From the NCBI RefSeq assembly GCF_031457955.1, contig NZ_JAVDXN010000007.1, positions 144,312 to 208,311 on the forward strand: a stretch of 64,000 nt of DNA, given 5' to 3'. Position 1 is the stretch's first letter; every line of letters starts with the position of its first letter. The DNA comes from Mixta sp031457955 (GTDB taxonomy: Bacteria; Pseudomonadota; Gammaproteobacteria; Enterobacterales; Enterobacteriaceae). Position numbers and translations under genes: made by a program. The notes below the pieces were generated by a model, which was not told the origin of the DNA, did no database searches, and saw nothing but the letters and a program-made list of their open reading frames with translations. This document shows positions 6,258 through 15,014 of the stretch, piece after piece.

Positions 6258-9200
6258 TTATTGATGTTTTTGCGGGGCGCCGCGGCGGGGCTTTAACGGA
6301 AAACGTTGTCTGATCAACACGAAAAACAGCGGAACAAAAAATATTGCCAGCAGAGTCGCGGAGATCATGCCGCCCATGACGCCGGTGCCGACCGCATGTT
6401 GACTGCCCGAACCCGCGCCCTGGCTTATCACCATCGGCAACACGCCAAAAACAAATGCCAGCGAGGTCATCAGGATCGGACGCAGGCGTTGGCGGCACGC
6501 TTCCAGCGTTGAGGCCACCAGATCGCGGCCGCGGCTGTTAATATCATTGGCAAACTCCACGATCAAAATCGCGTTTTTTGCCGACAGGCCGATAACCGTC
6601 AGCAGCCCTACCTGAAAATAGACATCATTTTCCAGCCCGCGCGCCCAGGTGGCGATTAATGCGCCGACCACGCCAAGCGGCACCACCAGCATCACGGCAA
6701 ACGGAATCGACCAGCTCTCATACAGCGCCGCCAGGCACAGGAACACCACCAGCAGCGAGATGGCATACAGCGCCGGTGCCTGCGAACCAGAGAGCCGCTC
6801 CTGCAGGGAAGCGCCGGTCCATTGCAGGCCGACGCCGGAAGGGAGCTGGCTCACTATCTCTTCCATCGCGTCCATTGCGCTGCCGGTGCTGACCCCGGAC
6901 GCCGCCTCGCCGACAATTTCCAGCGAAGAGTAACCGTTATAGCGTTCCAGACGCGGCGAGCCGGTTTCCCAGGCAGTTTTCGCAAAGGCGCTAAATGGCA
7001 CCATGCCGCCCTGGCTGTTGCGCACATACCATTTGTTAATATCATCCGGCAGCATGCGGTATTTTGCCGCCGCCTGAACATACACTTTCTTTACGCGTCC
7101 GCGATCGAGAAAGTCATTAACGTAGGTGGAACCCCAGCCGGTGGTCAGCGTGCTGTTAATATCATCAATAGAGACGCCCAGCGCCTGCGCTTTACGTTGA
7201 TCGATATCGATCCGCAGCTGTGGGCTGTCGTCAAGACCGTTATGCCGCACACGCGCCAGGCGCGGATCGCTGGCAGCCTTCGCCAGCAGCCGATCGCGCA
7301 TCGCCATAAGCTGCGCATGACCGATACCGGCGTGATCCTGTAATTGCATATTAAATCCGGCAGCACTGCCCATGCCGGTAATCGCCGGAGGGCTACTGGC
7401 AATCACGCGCGCTTCATTTATTTTCTGAAACGCTTTGGTGGCCCTTTCGATAATGGCGAAAGAGGTGCGGCCAGCATCTGAACGTTCTTCCCAGCTTTTC
7501 AGGCGAACAAACAGACGCGCCACATTCTGACCGTTGCCGCCCGGCCCGGAGCCCACGGTGGCAAACAGCGAGGCGATATTCTCTTTCTCATGGGTCAGAT
7601 AATATTTCTCCACTTTCTCCACCACCTTCAGCGTTTGCTGCTGGGTAGAGCCTGGCGGCAGCTGGACCTGGGTGGTAAAAATCCCGCGATCTTCCAGCGG
7701 CAGAAAAGAGGTGGGCAGATGCAGAAACAGCAGCGCCATCGCGCCGATAATGCCGAGATAGAGCAGCAGCCAGCGTCCCGCCTGCAGCAGCAGCCTGGCC
7801 ACGCCGCGTTCATAGCGTCCGGTGTTACGCGCGAACATGCGGTTAAACCAGCCAAAAAAGCCGCGACGCGCGTGCCCGCCGGGCGCGACGGGCTTCAGCA
7901 GCGAGGCGCAAAGCGCGGGCGTCAGAATCATCGCTACCAGCACCGACAGCACCATCGCAGAAACCACGGTAATGGAAAACTGCCGGTAGATGGCACCAAC
8001 GGTGCCGCCAAAAAATGCCATCGGCACAAACACGGCGGAGAGCACTAGCGTAATACCCACCAGCGCGCCCTGAATTTGTCCCATCGATTTACGCGTTGCC
8101 TCACGCGGCGATAATCCCTCTTCGCTCATGATGCGCTCGACGTTTTCTACCACCACAATCGCATCATCCACCAGCAGCCCGATCGCCAGCACCACCGCGA
8201 ACATCGTGAGCGTGTTGATACTGAATCCGCAGGCATACAGCACCGAGAAGGTGCCGAGCAGCACCACCGGCACCGCAATGGTCGGGATCAGCGTGGCGCG
8301 GAAGTTCTGCATAAACAGGTACATCACCAAAAACACCAGCAGCACCGCTTCCAGCAGCGTTTTTACCACATCCCGGATCGAGGCGGTCACAAACGGCGTG
8401 GTTTCGTAAGCGACTTTCGCCTCCAGCCCGTGAGGGAAATAAGGGGAAAGCTCGGCAATGCGCGCCCGCACCAGCCGATCGGTTTCCAGCTCATTGGCGC
8501 CGGAAGCCAGCTTAACGCCCAGGCCGGATGCCGCCATGCCGTTATAACGGCTGAGGTAATCATATTTTTCTGCGCCCAGCGCCACGTCGGCGACATCGCC
8601 CAGCGTAACGACCGAACCATCCTGATTGGTGCGCAGGGTGATGGCTTTAAACTGTTCTGGCGTTTGCAGCAGAGACTGGGAATTCACCGTGGCGTTTAGC
8701 GCCTGGTTGTCTACCGAAGGCGTACCGCCGACCTGGCCCACGGCGATCTGACTGTTTTGTGATTCGATGGCGCTGACCACGTCGTTGGTGGTTAACGCAT
8801 AGTTGATAAGCTTGTTGGGATCGAGCCAGATACGCATTGCATACTGCGTGCCGTAGGCGTCCACCTGGCCCACGCCGCTGATACGGCTGAGCGGATCCTG
8901 AATATTACTTGCGACATAGTCAGCGATATCCTGCTTATCCATGCTGCCGTCGGTAGAGACGAAGGCGTACATCAGGATATTGCTTTCGCCGGTTTTATTC
9001 ACCGTCACGCCCTGTTGCTGCACATCCTGCGGCAGCTTACGCAGCGCCGACTGCAGCTGATTCTGCACCTGCTGGCGCGCTTCATCAGGGTTGGTCCCGG
9101 CGGAAAAGGTCAGAGTGATGGTCGCCTGGCCGGTATTACTGCTTTGTGAGGACATATACATCAGATTATCGATGCCGGTCATGCTTTGCTCGATAATCTG

Positions 9201-9386
9201 CGTGACCGTATTTTCCAGCGTGGTCGCTGATGCGCCGGGATAGTTAGCGGTGATGCGCACGTTGGGCGGCGCAAGGTCAGGATACTGTTCCACCGGCAGT
9301 GACTTTATTGCCAGCGCGCCGGTCAGGCAGATCATTATCGCCAACACCCAGGCAAAGATCGGGCGGTCAATGAAAAAATTCGCCAT
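6258..9386 (-). CDS. acrD: RND multidrug efflux pump subunit AcrD
   Basis: The inner-membrane, proton-driven pump of an AcrD-AcrA-TolC type tripartite efflux system, known in E. coli for aminoglycosides and other hydrophilic drugs. At 1042 residues it is full length (E. coli 1037). It shows the RND layout: TM1, a large periplasmic loop, TM2-6 with the proton-relay Asp pair in LLVDDAIVV, a second periplasmic loop, and TM8-12 with the relay Lys in GLSAKNAIL. The start MANFFIDRP is chosen because it equals the E. coli N-terminus and has GAGGAG upstream. No adaptor gene is adjacent, as in E. coli. HAE1 paralogues such as AcrB are alternatives, but the ypfM-side location supports AcrD. Confidence 0.93.
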   Translation of the reverse strand: MANFFIDRPIFAWVLAIMICLTGALAIKSLPVEQYPDLAPPNVRITANYPGASATTLENTVTQIIEQSMTGIDNLMYMSSQSSNTGQATITLTFSAGTNPDEARQQVQNQLQSALRKLPQDVQQQGVTVNKTGESNILMYAFVSTDGSMDKQDIADYVASNIQDPLSRISGVGQVDAYGTQYAMRIWLDPNKLINYALTTNDVVSAIESQNSQIAVGQVGGTPSVDNQALNATVNSQSLLQTPEQFKAITLRTNQDGSVVTLGDVADVALGAEKYDYLSRYNGMAASGLGVKLASGANELETDRLVRARIAELSPYFPHGLEAKVAYETTPFVTASIRDVVKTLLEAVLLVFLVMYLFMQNFRATLIPTIAVPVVLLGTFSVLYACGFSINTLTMFAVVLAIGLLVDDAIVVVENVERIMSEEGLSPREATRKSMGQIQGALVGITLVLSAVFVPMAFFGGTVGAIYRQFSITVVSAMVLSVLVAMILTPALCASLLKPVAPGGHARRGFFGWFNRMFARNTGRYERGVARLLLQAGRWLLLYLGIIGAMALLFLHLPTSFLPLEDRGIFTTQVQLPPGSTQQQTLKVVEKVEKYYLTHEKENIASLFATVGSGPGGNGQNVARLFVRLKSWEERSDAGRTSFAIIERATKAFQKINEARVIASSPPAITGMGSAAGFNMQLQDHAGIGHAQLMAMRDRLLAKAASDPRLARVRHNGLDDSPQLRIDIDQRKAQALGVSIDDINSTLTTGWGSTYVNDFLDRGRVKKVYVQAAAKYRMLPDDINKWYVRNSQGGMVPFSAFAKTAWETGSPRLERYNGYSSLEIVGEAASGVSTGSAMDAMEEIVSQLPSGVGLQWTGASLQERLSGSQAPALYAISLLVVFLCLAALYESWSIPFAVMLVVPLGVVGALIATWARGLENDVYFQVGLLTVIGLSAKNAILIVEFANDINSRGRDLVASTLEACRQRLRPILMTSLAFVFGVLPMVISQGAGSGSQHAVGTGVMGGMISATLLAIFFVPLFFVLIRQRFPLKPRRGAPQKHQ

Positions 9387-9592
9387 TGAAGCGGCACTCC
9401 TCAATACGGTGTCATCAACAGGGAAAAGCAGCCGGTTGCGTTGGCGTCACAACCGGCAACAGTGACAGGATACGCGTTGTCTGTGGCGGCATGGCAATCA
9501 CATGCCAACTCACTTTACGCGTCCACCTGTACAGAAACGTGGAGGAAAAGAGGAGAAAGTGTAAATTATCGTGCCGAAAGCGCCTTTAAAGC

Positions 9593-10231
9593 TCAGGCCT
9601 GGCCGAGTTTATTTTCCAGCCATAGCACGGTGGCAGCAACGCGTGATCGCACATCCAGCTTACGCAGGAAGTTGCGAATATGGACTTTTACTGTCTCTTC
9701 GGAAATATGCAGCGCCGCCGCAATCTCTTTATTCGACAGGCCGCGCGCCACCTCCTGCAACACATCCAGTTCACGTTCTGTTAGCGTTTGAAACGGATTG
9801 GCGCTGTAGCCGCGCGTCGCCAGATAATCGCGCACAATAGAGCTGTAGACGTTTTGGCCATCAGCGCCGTCGATGATCTGTTGCAGCAGCAGCTCAGGCT
9901 CGCTGTCTTTCAGCAGATAACCGTCGGCACCAGCATCCAGCATGGCGTAAATATCGCTGCGCGCGTCGGAAACGGTGAGCACCAGGATGCGCGCCGCCAC
10001 ACCCTCATTGCGCAGCGCCTTCAGCGTATCGAAGCCGGACATGCCTTTCATATGTAAATCCAGCAGGATCACATCGGGTGAGAGGCGCTTCGCCTCAGCC
10101 AGCGCTTCGGTGCCGTTATTGGCTTCAGCCACGACCTCAAAGCTGCTATTCAACTCCAGCAACTGACGAATTCCCCGGCGCATCAGTGGATGATCGTCGA
10201 CCAGCATCACGGTAAAATGTCGGTTGTTCAT
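9593..10231 (-). CDS. narP: Nitrate/nitrite response regulator NarP
   Basis: A 212-residue NarL/FixJ-family regulator. The receiver domain has Asp12/Asp13, the phospho-acceptor Asp58 (ILLDLHMKG) and Lys in LLKDSEP; the C-terminal LuxR-type helix-turn-helix covers LTERELDVL to RSRVAATVL. DHPLMRRG and HMKGMSG match NarP rather than NarL. NarP responds to nitrite/nitrate and binds 7-2-7 inverted NarL heptamers. It lies 61 bases after narQ on the same strand, so sensor and regulator form one operon, unlike E. coli where narP is elsewhere. Confidence 0.92.
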   Translation of the reverse strand: MNNRHFTVMLVDDHPLMRRGIRQLLELNSSFEVVAEANNGTEALAEAKRLSPDVILLDLHMKGMSGFDTLKALRNEGVAARILVLTVSDARSDIYAMLDAGADGYLLKDSEPELLLQQIIDGADGQNVYSSIVRDYLATRGYSANPFQTLTERELDVLQEVARGLSNKEIAAALHISEETVKVHIRNFLRKLDVRSRVAATVLWLENKLGQA

Positions 10232-10292
10232 AATACTCCCCGGAGTAGACCGCCAGCCGTGGCTGGCTTTTTATAAAGAATAACGATGGCGG

Positions 10293-11987
10293 TTAACCTG
10301 CCGCCGCCTCTGTCACCTGCGACGGAAAGCGCAACCGCAGTTGCGTTCCCTCGGTCGGCCCGGTGTCCATCTGTAAGCTGCCGCCCAGCCGCTGTGCCCG
10401 TTCATGCATAATCGTCAGGCCATAATGGCCCGCCGGCTCCTCAACGGTGCCCAGCCCGCAGCCATCATCGCTGATAACAATTTGATATTCACCGTTTTGT
10501 TGCGTGTTGCAGCATACCTCAATACGGCTGGCATCCGCATGGCGGATGGCATTCAGCACCGCTTCGCGAACAATCTGTAAAACATGCACCTGCTGCTGCG
10601 CTGTCAGCGCATCAAAGCCGGTCGAGCAGTGCAGAACAAGCTCTGCGGTGGTTTGCTGTTGCAGCGGCGTAAGCATGGCCTGCAGCGCGGCGGACAGGCA
10701 CGCTTCATCCACCGACAAACGGAAGGTATTCAGCAGCTCGCGGAGTTGACGGTAGGCTTCTGCCAGCGCCTGATCGACATCGCTGACAATCTGCTGCGCG
10801 GGTTGCTGGTCGGCGTTAATGGTGCGCTTCAGTAAGGTTAGCTGAATACGCAGGTAGGAGAGCGCCTGCGCCAGCGAATCATGCAGCTCGCGGGCAATAG
10901 TGGCGCGCTCTTCCATCAGCAAAAACTGCTGTTGCTGTTTCTGCGCCTGATGGATCCAGATAGCGCGCGACAGCAGGTTGCCGACGCTTTGCATCAGCGG
11001 CACCGCGGTCTGCTGATCGCCTTCCTGCCAGCGCAGCTCGCCGCCTGGCTGGTTCTCCTGCTGCAAGGTCAGGCGCTGCCAGTTTTTATCCGGCTGCGGC
11101 GCGCCCAGCGCAATTTGCCAGTTTTCTCCGGCATCTAACGTCAGGGCGGTGAGACGAGCTCGCGTAAAAACGATCTCCATAACCTGGGTAATGGTCGGAT
11201 GGCCGAGGCTGCTGACGGCCAGCGCCTGAGACGCTTCATACAGAATGGTCATGGTCTGATGCGCCGCCATCAGATCCGCCGTACGCGCCTTAACGGTATT
11301 TTCCAGCTCGCTGTAGTGGCGCTCCAGCTCGCTGGACATGCGGTTAAAGGCATTAGCCAGCAGGCCCAGCTCGTTAGCGAGGGTAGTATCAAGCGGTGGA
11401 TAGTTGAAATTGCCCTGTTCGATATAGCGGCTCGCCGCAACCAGCTGATTCAGCGGCTTAACCACCTGGCGACGCGTCAGGCGAATCGTCCAGAACGCCA
11501 GCGCCACGATGGCGACAAATCCGATGGCGCTGGCCAGCGCCACCACCTGCATTTTACGTTCAGCATAGCGTTGCAGGTCGTAAACGAAACGATCGATTTC
11601 ACTGACGTAATGCACCACATGCTGCGAGTAGCGCCCTGGGTCGCTGCTGGTTAAATCGGCCCGCAACAGCGGCCAGGAGAGTTTAAGCCGCTGATAGCGA
11701 TTGCGTACATTTTGCGGCACGTAAAACCGGTTCAGATGTTGCAGCACTGGCGCATTCAGCGACTGCTGATAGTAGTGTAGATGCGCTTCCAGCTCTGGAG
11801 ATCGCGTATCAAGATCCCAGGCCAGGCGATAGCTTTGCATGCGCAGTGAGCCCGCAAAGTTAATCATTTCTGCGTCGCGCAGGCTGCCGGATAAGGTCAG
11901 CAGCGCCAGGCTGGTGGACAGCACCGAAAGAATAACGATGCCAGCCAGCGCACGCGCGATAGAACTGGTAACGGAGCGTTTCAGCAT
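10293..11987 (-). CDS. narQ: Nitrate/nitrite sensor histidine kinase NarQ
   Basis: A 564-residue membrane sensor (E. coli NarQ 566). TM1 is near residues 10-33. The periplasmic P-box at the end of TM1 (SLRDAEMINFAGSLRMQSYR) binds nitrate. TM2 (about 143-163), HAMP, a GAF-like linker, HisKA_3 with the phosphorylated His in ARELHDSLAQ, and an ATPase domain with DDGCGLG follow. It is called NarQ because LKRSVTSSIARA and the RLAWDL and KMQVVALA regions match NarQ better than NarX, and it borders acrD as in E. coli. An in-frame upstream TTG is rejected for the ATG at 11987, which matches the E. coli start. Confidence 0.92.
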   Translation of the reverse strand: MLKRSVTSSIARALAGIVILSVLSTSLALLTLSGSLRDAEMINFAGSLRMQSYRLAWDLDTRSPELEAHLHYYQQSLNAPVLQHLNRFYVPQNVRNRYQRLKLSWPLLRADLTSSDPGRYSQHVVHYVSEIDRFVYDLQRYAERKMQVVALASAIGFVAIVALAFWTIRLTRRQVVKPLNQLVAASRYIEQGNFNYPPLDTTLANELGLLANAFNRMSSELERHYSELENTVKARTADLMAAHQTMTILYEASQALAVSSLGHPTITQVMEIVFTRARLTALTLDAGENWQIALGAPQPDKNWQRLTLQQENQPGGELRWQEGDQQTAVPLMQSVGNLLSRAIWIHQAQKQQQQFLLMEERATIARELHDSLAQALSYLRIQLTLLKRTINADQQPAQQIVSDVDQALAEAYRQLRELLNTFRLSVDEACLSAALQAMLTPLQQQTTAELVLHCSTGFDALTAQQQVHVLQIVREAVLNAIRHADASRIEVCCNTQQNGEYQIVISDDGCGLGTVEEPAGHYGLTIMHERAQRLGGSLQMDTGPTEGTQLRLRFPSQVTEAAAG

Positions 11988-12008
11988 AAGAGTACTTAAC
12001 CCAAACAA

Positions 12009-12467
12009 GAGGCGGCAATCATAGCCTGAAACCCGCGCGGACGCAGCGGTGCGAAGTCAAATTAAGCGCAGGTAATCAGCCTAATTCCACTATTTAACGC
12101 CGGGTCTCAGCCAAGGCGGCGATAAAACCACTCGGTTAAACGCGCGCCTGGGCGGCAACATCAGGCGTTCCATCCGCCTTCAGGATGCCTGTGTGCCGCC
12201 GCATTGCACCCGCTCACTTCCGTGCTTTTACCTGTGCCACAAAAATGACAAAAAGAGTAAAAATTTTCGCTTAGGGAGTTTTGCTTCCCATTAACAGACA
12301 GGTTAGGATTCATCGCCGTAAATTCGCTATGTCGCCACATTACAAGACCCAGATCTATAGCGAATTTATCCCTTTACCTCTTTATGCCGCAATCGTTTGG
12401 TTATGACGAGGCAAAGCGGGCAGAGCGGACAGGCGCTCGTTTATCGGACAGGACAACAGGAAAGGCA
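12009..12467. other. Divergent narQ-ansP intergenic region
   Basis: About 460 bases separate the divergent narQ and ansP starts. A perfect 11-bp inverted repeat (12320-12330 and 12357-12367) lies about 100 bases before ansP. No FNR consensus is obvious. An in-frame ATG at 12384 exists, but the better ansP start is 12468. Confidence 0.5.
12320..12367. promoter_or_regulatory. 11-bp inverted repeat in the ansP leader
   Basis: AAATTCGCTAT at 12320-12330 pairs perfectly with ATAGCGAATTT at 12357-12367, with 26 bases between them. It may be an operator for a dimeric regulator or an RNA hairpin in the ansP leader. No regulator is known to me for this word. Confidence 0.5.
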
Positions 12468-13955
12468 ATGAAAGCAACCAAGAAAACGGCAGCGGATCAA
12501 CACGCTGCCAGAAGACGCTGGCTGAATTCACATGATGCTGGCTATGACAAGGCGATGGGCAATCGTCAGGTACAGATGATCGCTATCGGCGGCGCAATAG
12601 GAACCGGACTGTTTCTCGGTGCTGGTGCGCGCTTACAGGCAGCAGGTCCGGCGCTGGCGCTGGTTTATCTGGTCTGTGGTATTTTTTCTTTCTTTATTTT
12701 GCGTGCGCTTGGCGAGCTGGTGCTGCACCGACCCTCCAGCGGCAGCTTTGTTTCCTATGCGCGTGAGTTTTTAGGTGAGAAAGCCTCTTACGTCGCGGGC
12801 TGGATGTATTTTGTGAACTGGGCGATGACCGGTATCGTCGATATCACCGCCGTGGCGCTTTATATGCATTATTGGGGCGCTTTTGGCGACGTACCGCAAT
12901 GGGTGTTTGCGCTGGGGGCGCTGGCGATTGTCGGCACGATGAACTTGATTGGCGTGAAATGGTTCGCGGAAATGGAGTTCTGGTTTGCACTGGTGAAGGT
13001 GTTGGCGATCGTGATTTTCCTGGTTGTCGGCGTGGTATTTCTCGGCAGCGGTAAACCGCTGGATGGCAATGCGACCGGCTTCCATCTGATCACGGATAAT
13101 GGCGGCATGTTCCCGCATGGGCTGTTACCGGCGCTGGTGCTGGTGCAGGGCGTGGTGTTCGCCTTTGCATCAATTGAACTGGTGGGGATCGCCGCAGGCG
13201 AATGTAAAGAGCCGAAAAAGGTGCTGCCGAAAGCGATTAACAGCGTTATCTGGCGTATCGGTTTGTTTTATGTCGGTTCGGTGGTGCTGTTGGTGCTGCT
13301 GCTGCCGTGGAACGCCTATCAGGCCGGTCAAAGCCCGTTTGTGACCTTTTTCTCGAAGCTGGGCGTGCCTTATATTGGCAGCATTATGAACATCGTGGTG
13401 CTGAGCGCCGCGCTTTCCAGTCTGAACTCTGGTCTTTACTCCACTGGCCGTATTTTGCGCTCCATGTCGATGGGCGGATCCGCGCCGCGGGCGTTGTCAA
13501 AAATGAGCGGCCAGCAGGTGCCTTACGCCGGGATTCTGGTTACGCTCGCCGTTTACGTGGTCGGCGTGGTGCTGAACTATTATGTTCCGTCGCAGGTGTT
13601 TGAAATCGTTCTTAACATCGCCTCGCTGGGCATTCTTTCTACCTGGGCATTTATTATTGTTTGCCAGATGCGTCTGCGTAAGGCGATCAAGGAAGGTAAA
13701 GCGGAAGATGTCAGCTTTAAATTGCCAGGCGCGCCGGTGACCTCATGGCTGACGCTGCTGTTCCTGGTAAGTGTGCTGGTGTTAATGGCGTTTGACTATC
13801 CTAACGGCACCTTTACCGTGGCTGCGCTGCCGCTGATCGCCCTGGTGCTGGTTCTCGGTTGGTTTGGCGTGCGTAAGCGCGTACATGCGGTCGCGATGAC
13901 TGAACATGACGATGTTCATCACGCCGCGCCGTTAGAAGAAGAGCATTCTAAATAA
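12468..13955 (+). CDS. ansP: L-asparagine permease AnsP
   Basis: A 495-residue amino acid permease of the APC family with 12 membrane segments, nearly collinear with E. coli AnsP (499 aa); the N-terminal RRWLN...GYDKAMGNRQ block and the GAIGTGLFLGAG motif of TM1 are highly conserved. It takes up L-asparagine with protons at the inner membrane. The ATG at 12468 is preceded by AGGAAAGG and gives the E. coli-like start; a 28-codon upstream extension has no similarity. In E. coli ansP is not next to narQ, so it was inserted here between narQ-narP and narL. It ends on a terminator shared with convergent narL. Confidence 0.93.
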   Translation: MKATKKTAADQHAARRRWLNSHDAGYDKAMGNRQVQMIAIGGAIGTGLFLGAGARLQAAGPALALVYLVCGIFSFFILRALGELVLHRPSSGSFVSYAREFLGEKASYVAGWMYFVNWAMTGIVDITAVALYMHYWGAFGDVPQWVFALGALAIVGTMNLIGVKWFAEMEFWFALVKVLAIVIFLVVGVVFLGSGKPLDGNATGFHLITDNGGMFPHGLLPALVLVQGVVFAFASIELVGIAAGECKEPKKVLPKAINSVIWRIGLFYVGSVVLLVLLLPWNAYQAGQSPFVTFFSKLGVPYIGSIMNIVVLSAALSSLNSGLYSTGRILRSMSMGGSAPRALSKMSGQQVPYAGILVTLAVYVVGVVLNYYVPSQVFEIVLNIASLGILSTWAFIIVCQMRLRKAIKEGKAEDVSFKLPGAPVTSWLTLLFLVSVLVLMAFDYPNGTFTVAALPLIALVLVLGWFGVRKRVHAVAMTEHDDVHHAAPLEEEHSK

Positions 13956-13962
13956 GCGTTTA

Positions 13963-13996
13963 ACGGCGGACGACCAACCATCGCCCGCCGTTTCTT
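13963..13996. terminator. Bidirectional terminator between ansP and narL
   Basis: AACGGCGG pairs with CCGCCGTT across a 15-base loop, with T-rich flanks on both strands (TTTCTTAATT after ansP). It separates the convergent ansP and narL genes. Confidence 0.7.
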
Positions 13997-14651
13997 AATT
14001 GCCCATCTTGTTTTGCAAATACCAGACCGCCGCTTCCACCCGCGATTTCAGCTGTAATTTCTTCAGCAGATGTTTTACATGAACTTTTACCGTGCTTTCG
14101 GTGATATTAAGCTTCCGCGCGATGGTTTTATTCGGCAGGCCGCGGGCAATTTGCCGCAGGATATCCTGCTCCCGGCGGGTAAGTTGTTGCAGGTCGCGTT
14201 GCGTGGCAGGCGGTGTTTCGCGCAGGCTGCTAATCAGCACCGAGGTCAGCGTCTCGCTTAAGACTAACTGACCAGCCGCGGCCTGATGCAGCGCGGTCAG
14301 CAGCTCTTCGGGCTCCATATCTTTCAGCAGATAGCCATCTGCGCCGCGCTTCAGGGCGCTTACCACATCTTCTTCATCATTCGACACCGTAAACACCACG
14401 ATGCGTCCCGACAGATCGATGCGGCGTAAAAGATCGAGCGTTTCCAGCCCGTTGGTGCCCGGCATATTTAAATCCAGTAAAATCAAATCGGGATCGAGCT
14501 GCTCAGCCAGCGCTAAACCCTGTTCGCCATTGCCTGCTTCGGCGATCACCTTTAACTGCGAATCAAGACTAATCAGCTGCTTAACGCCGTTACGCAACAT
14601 CGGATGATCGTCAATCAAAAGGATAGTGGCGGCGTCATCATGCATCGTCAT
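13995..14651 (-). CDS. narL: Nitrate response regulator NarL
   Basis: A 218-residue NarL (E. coli 216). The receiver domain has Asp14/Asp15, phospho-acceptor Asp60 (ILLDLNMPG), and Lys in LLKDMEPE; the C-terminal LuxR-type DNA-binding domain (LTRREQDIL to SRVEAAVWYLQ) recognises TACYYMT heptamers. LKRGADGYLLKDMEPE and KVHVKHLLKK identify NarL over NarP. It starts at ATG 14651 with GGAG seven bases upstream. It is divergent from narK. In E. coli narX lies between narL and narK; here it is missing, so NarQ, about 2 kb away, is the likely partner. Confidence 0.95.
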   Translation of the reverse strand: MTMHDDAATILLIDDHPMLRNGVKQLISLDSQLKVIAEAGNGEQGLALAEQLDPDLILLDLNMPGTNGLETLDLLRRIDLSGRIVVFTVSNDEEDVVSALKRGADGYLLKDMEPEELLTALHQAAAGQLVLSETLTSVLISSLRETPPATQRDLQQLTRREQDILRQIARGLPNKTIARKLNITESTVKVHVKHLLKKLQLKSRVEAAVWYLQNKMGN

Positions 14652-14775
14652 ACTGGCTCCGGTTCATCATGGTGTTGGCAGCATCTGCAACACTGCACAA
14701 AGCGTAACGAAAGCCGGTTAGTAAGAAAACAGGCCTGTCGTCAGCGATTTCTCATTATTTTTAAGTTATGTCTTA

Positions 14776-14791
14776 TACCTCTAAAGAGGTA
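14776..14791. promoter_or_regulatory. NarL/NarP 7-2-7 binding site in the narL-narK region
   Basis: TACCTCT (14776-14782), two As, and AGAGGTA (14785-14791) form a perfect inverted pair of NarL heptamers (TACYYMT) with two-base spacing, the arrangement bound by NarL and NarP. It lies about 155 bases upstream of the FNR box of narK and about 125 bases from the narL start. Confidence 0.85.
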
Positions 14792-14939
14792 GGTGAAGTA
14801 AATCAGAGGGATTCAAAACCCTTTATTAACATGAGTATTAGCTTTTAATTAACTGTTTTTATTAAATTTGTGCCGATAGCAGACACTACTCATTTAGTGG
14901 TTAAGACACAATTGCCGAGTGAAACTAACTGCCGCCCCG

Positions 14940-14953
14940 TTGATTTATGTCAA
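14940..14953. promoter_or_regulatory. FNR box of the narK promoter
   Basis: TTGATTTATGTCAA differs from the FNR consensus TTGATnnnnATCAA at one position. An FNR-dependent class II promoter would start about 41 bases downstream, near 14988, and a weak -10 (CAGGAT, 14975-14980) fits. The narK ATG follows at 15015. Confidence 0.85.
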
Positions 14954-15014
14954 CTCCGTATCGCCGATCACCAGGCAGGATGTGCGCAGTTTTCATTCCA
15001 TCCTCGGGGTTATT

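Noticed and set aside
10245..10285. GCCAGC/GCTGGC hairpin with a T run between narQ and narP
   Set aside because: The T run follows the stem only on the plus strand, where nothing is transcribed, so it does not end narQ.
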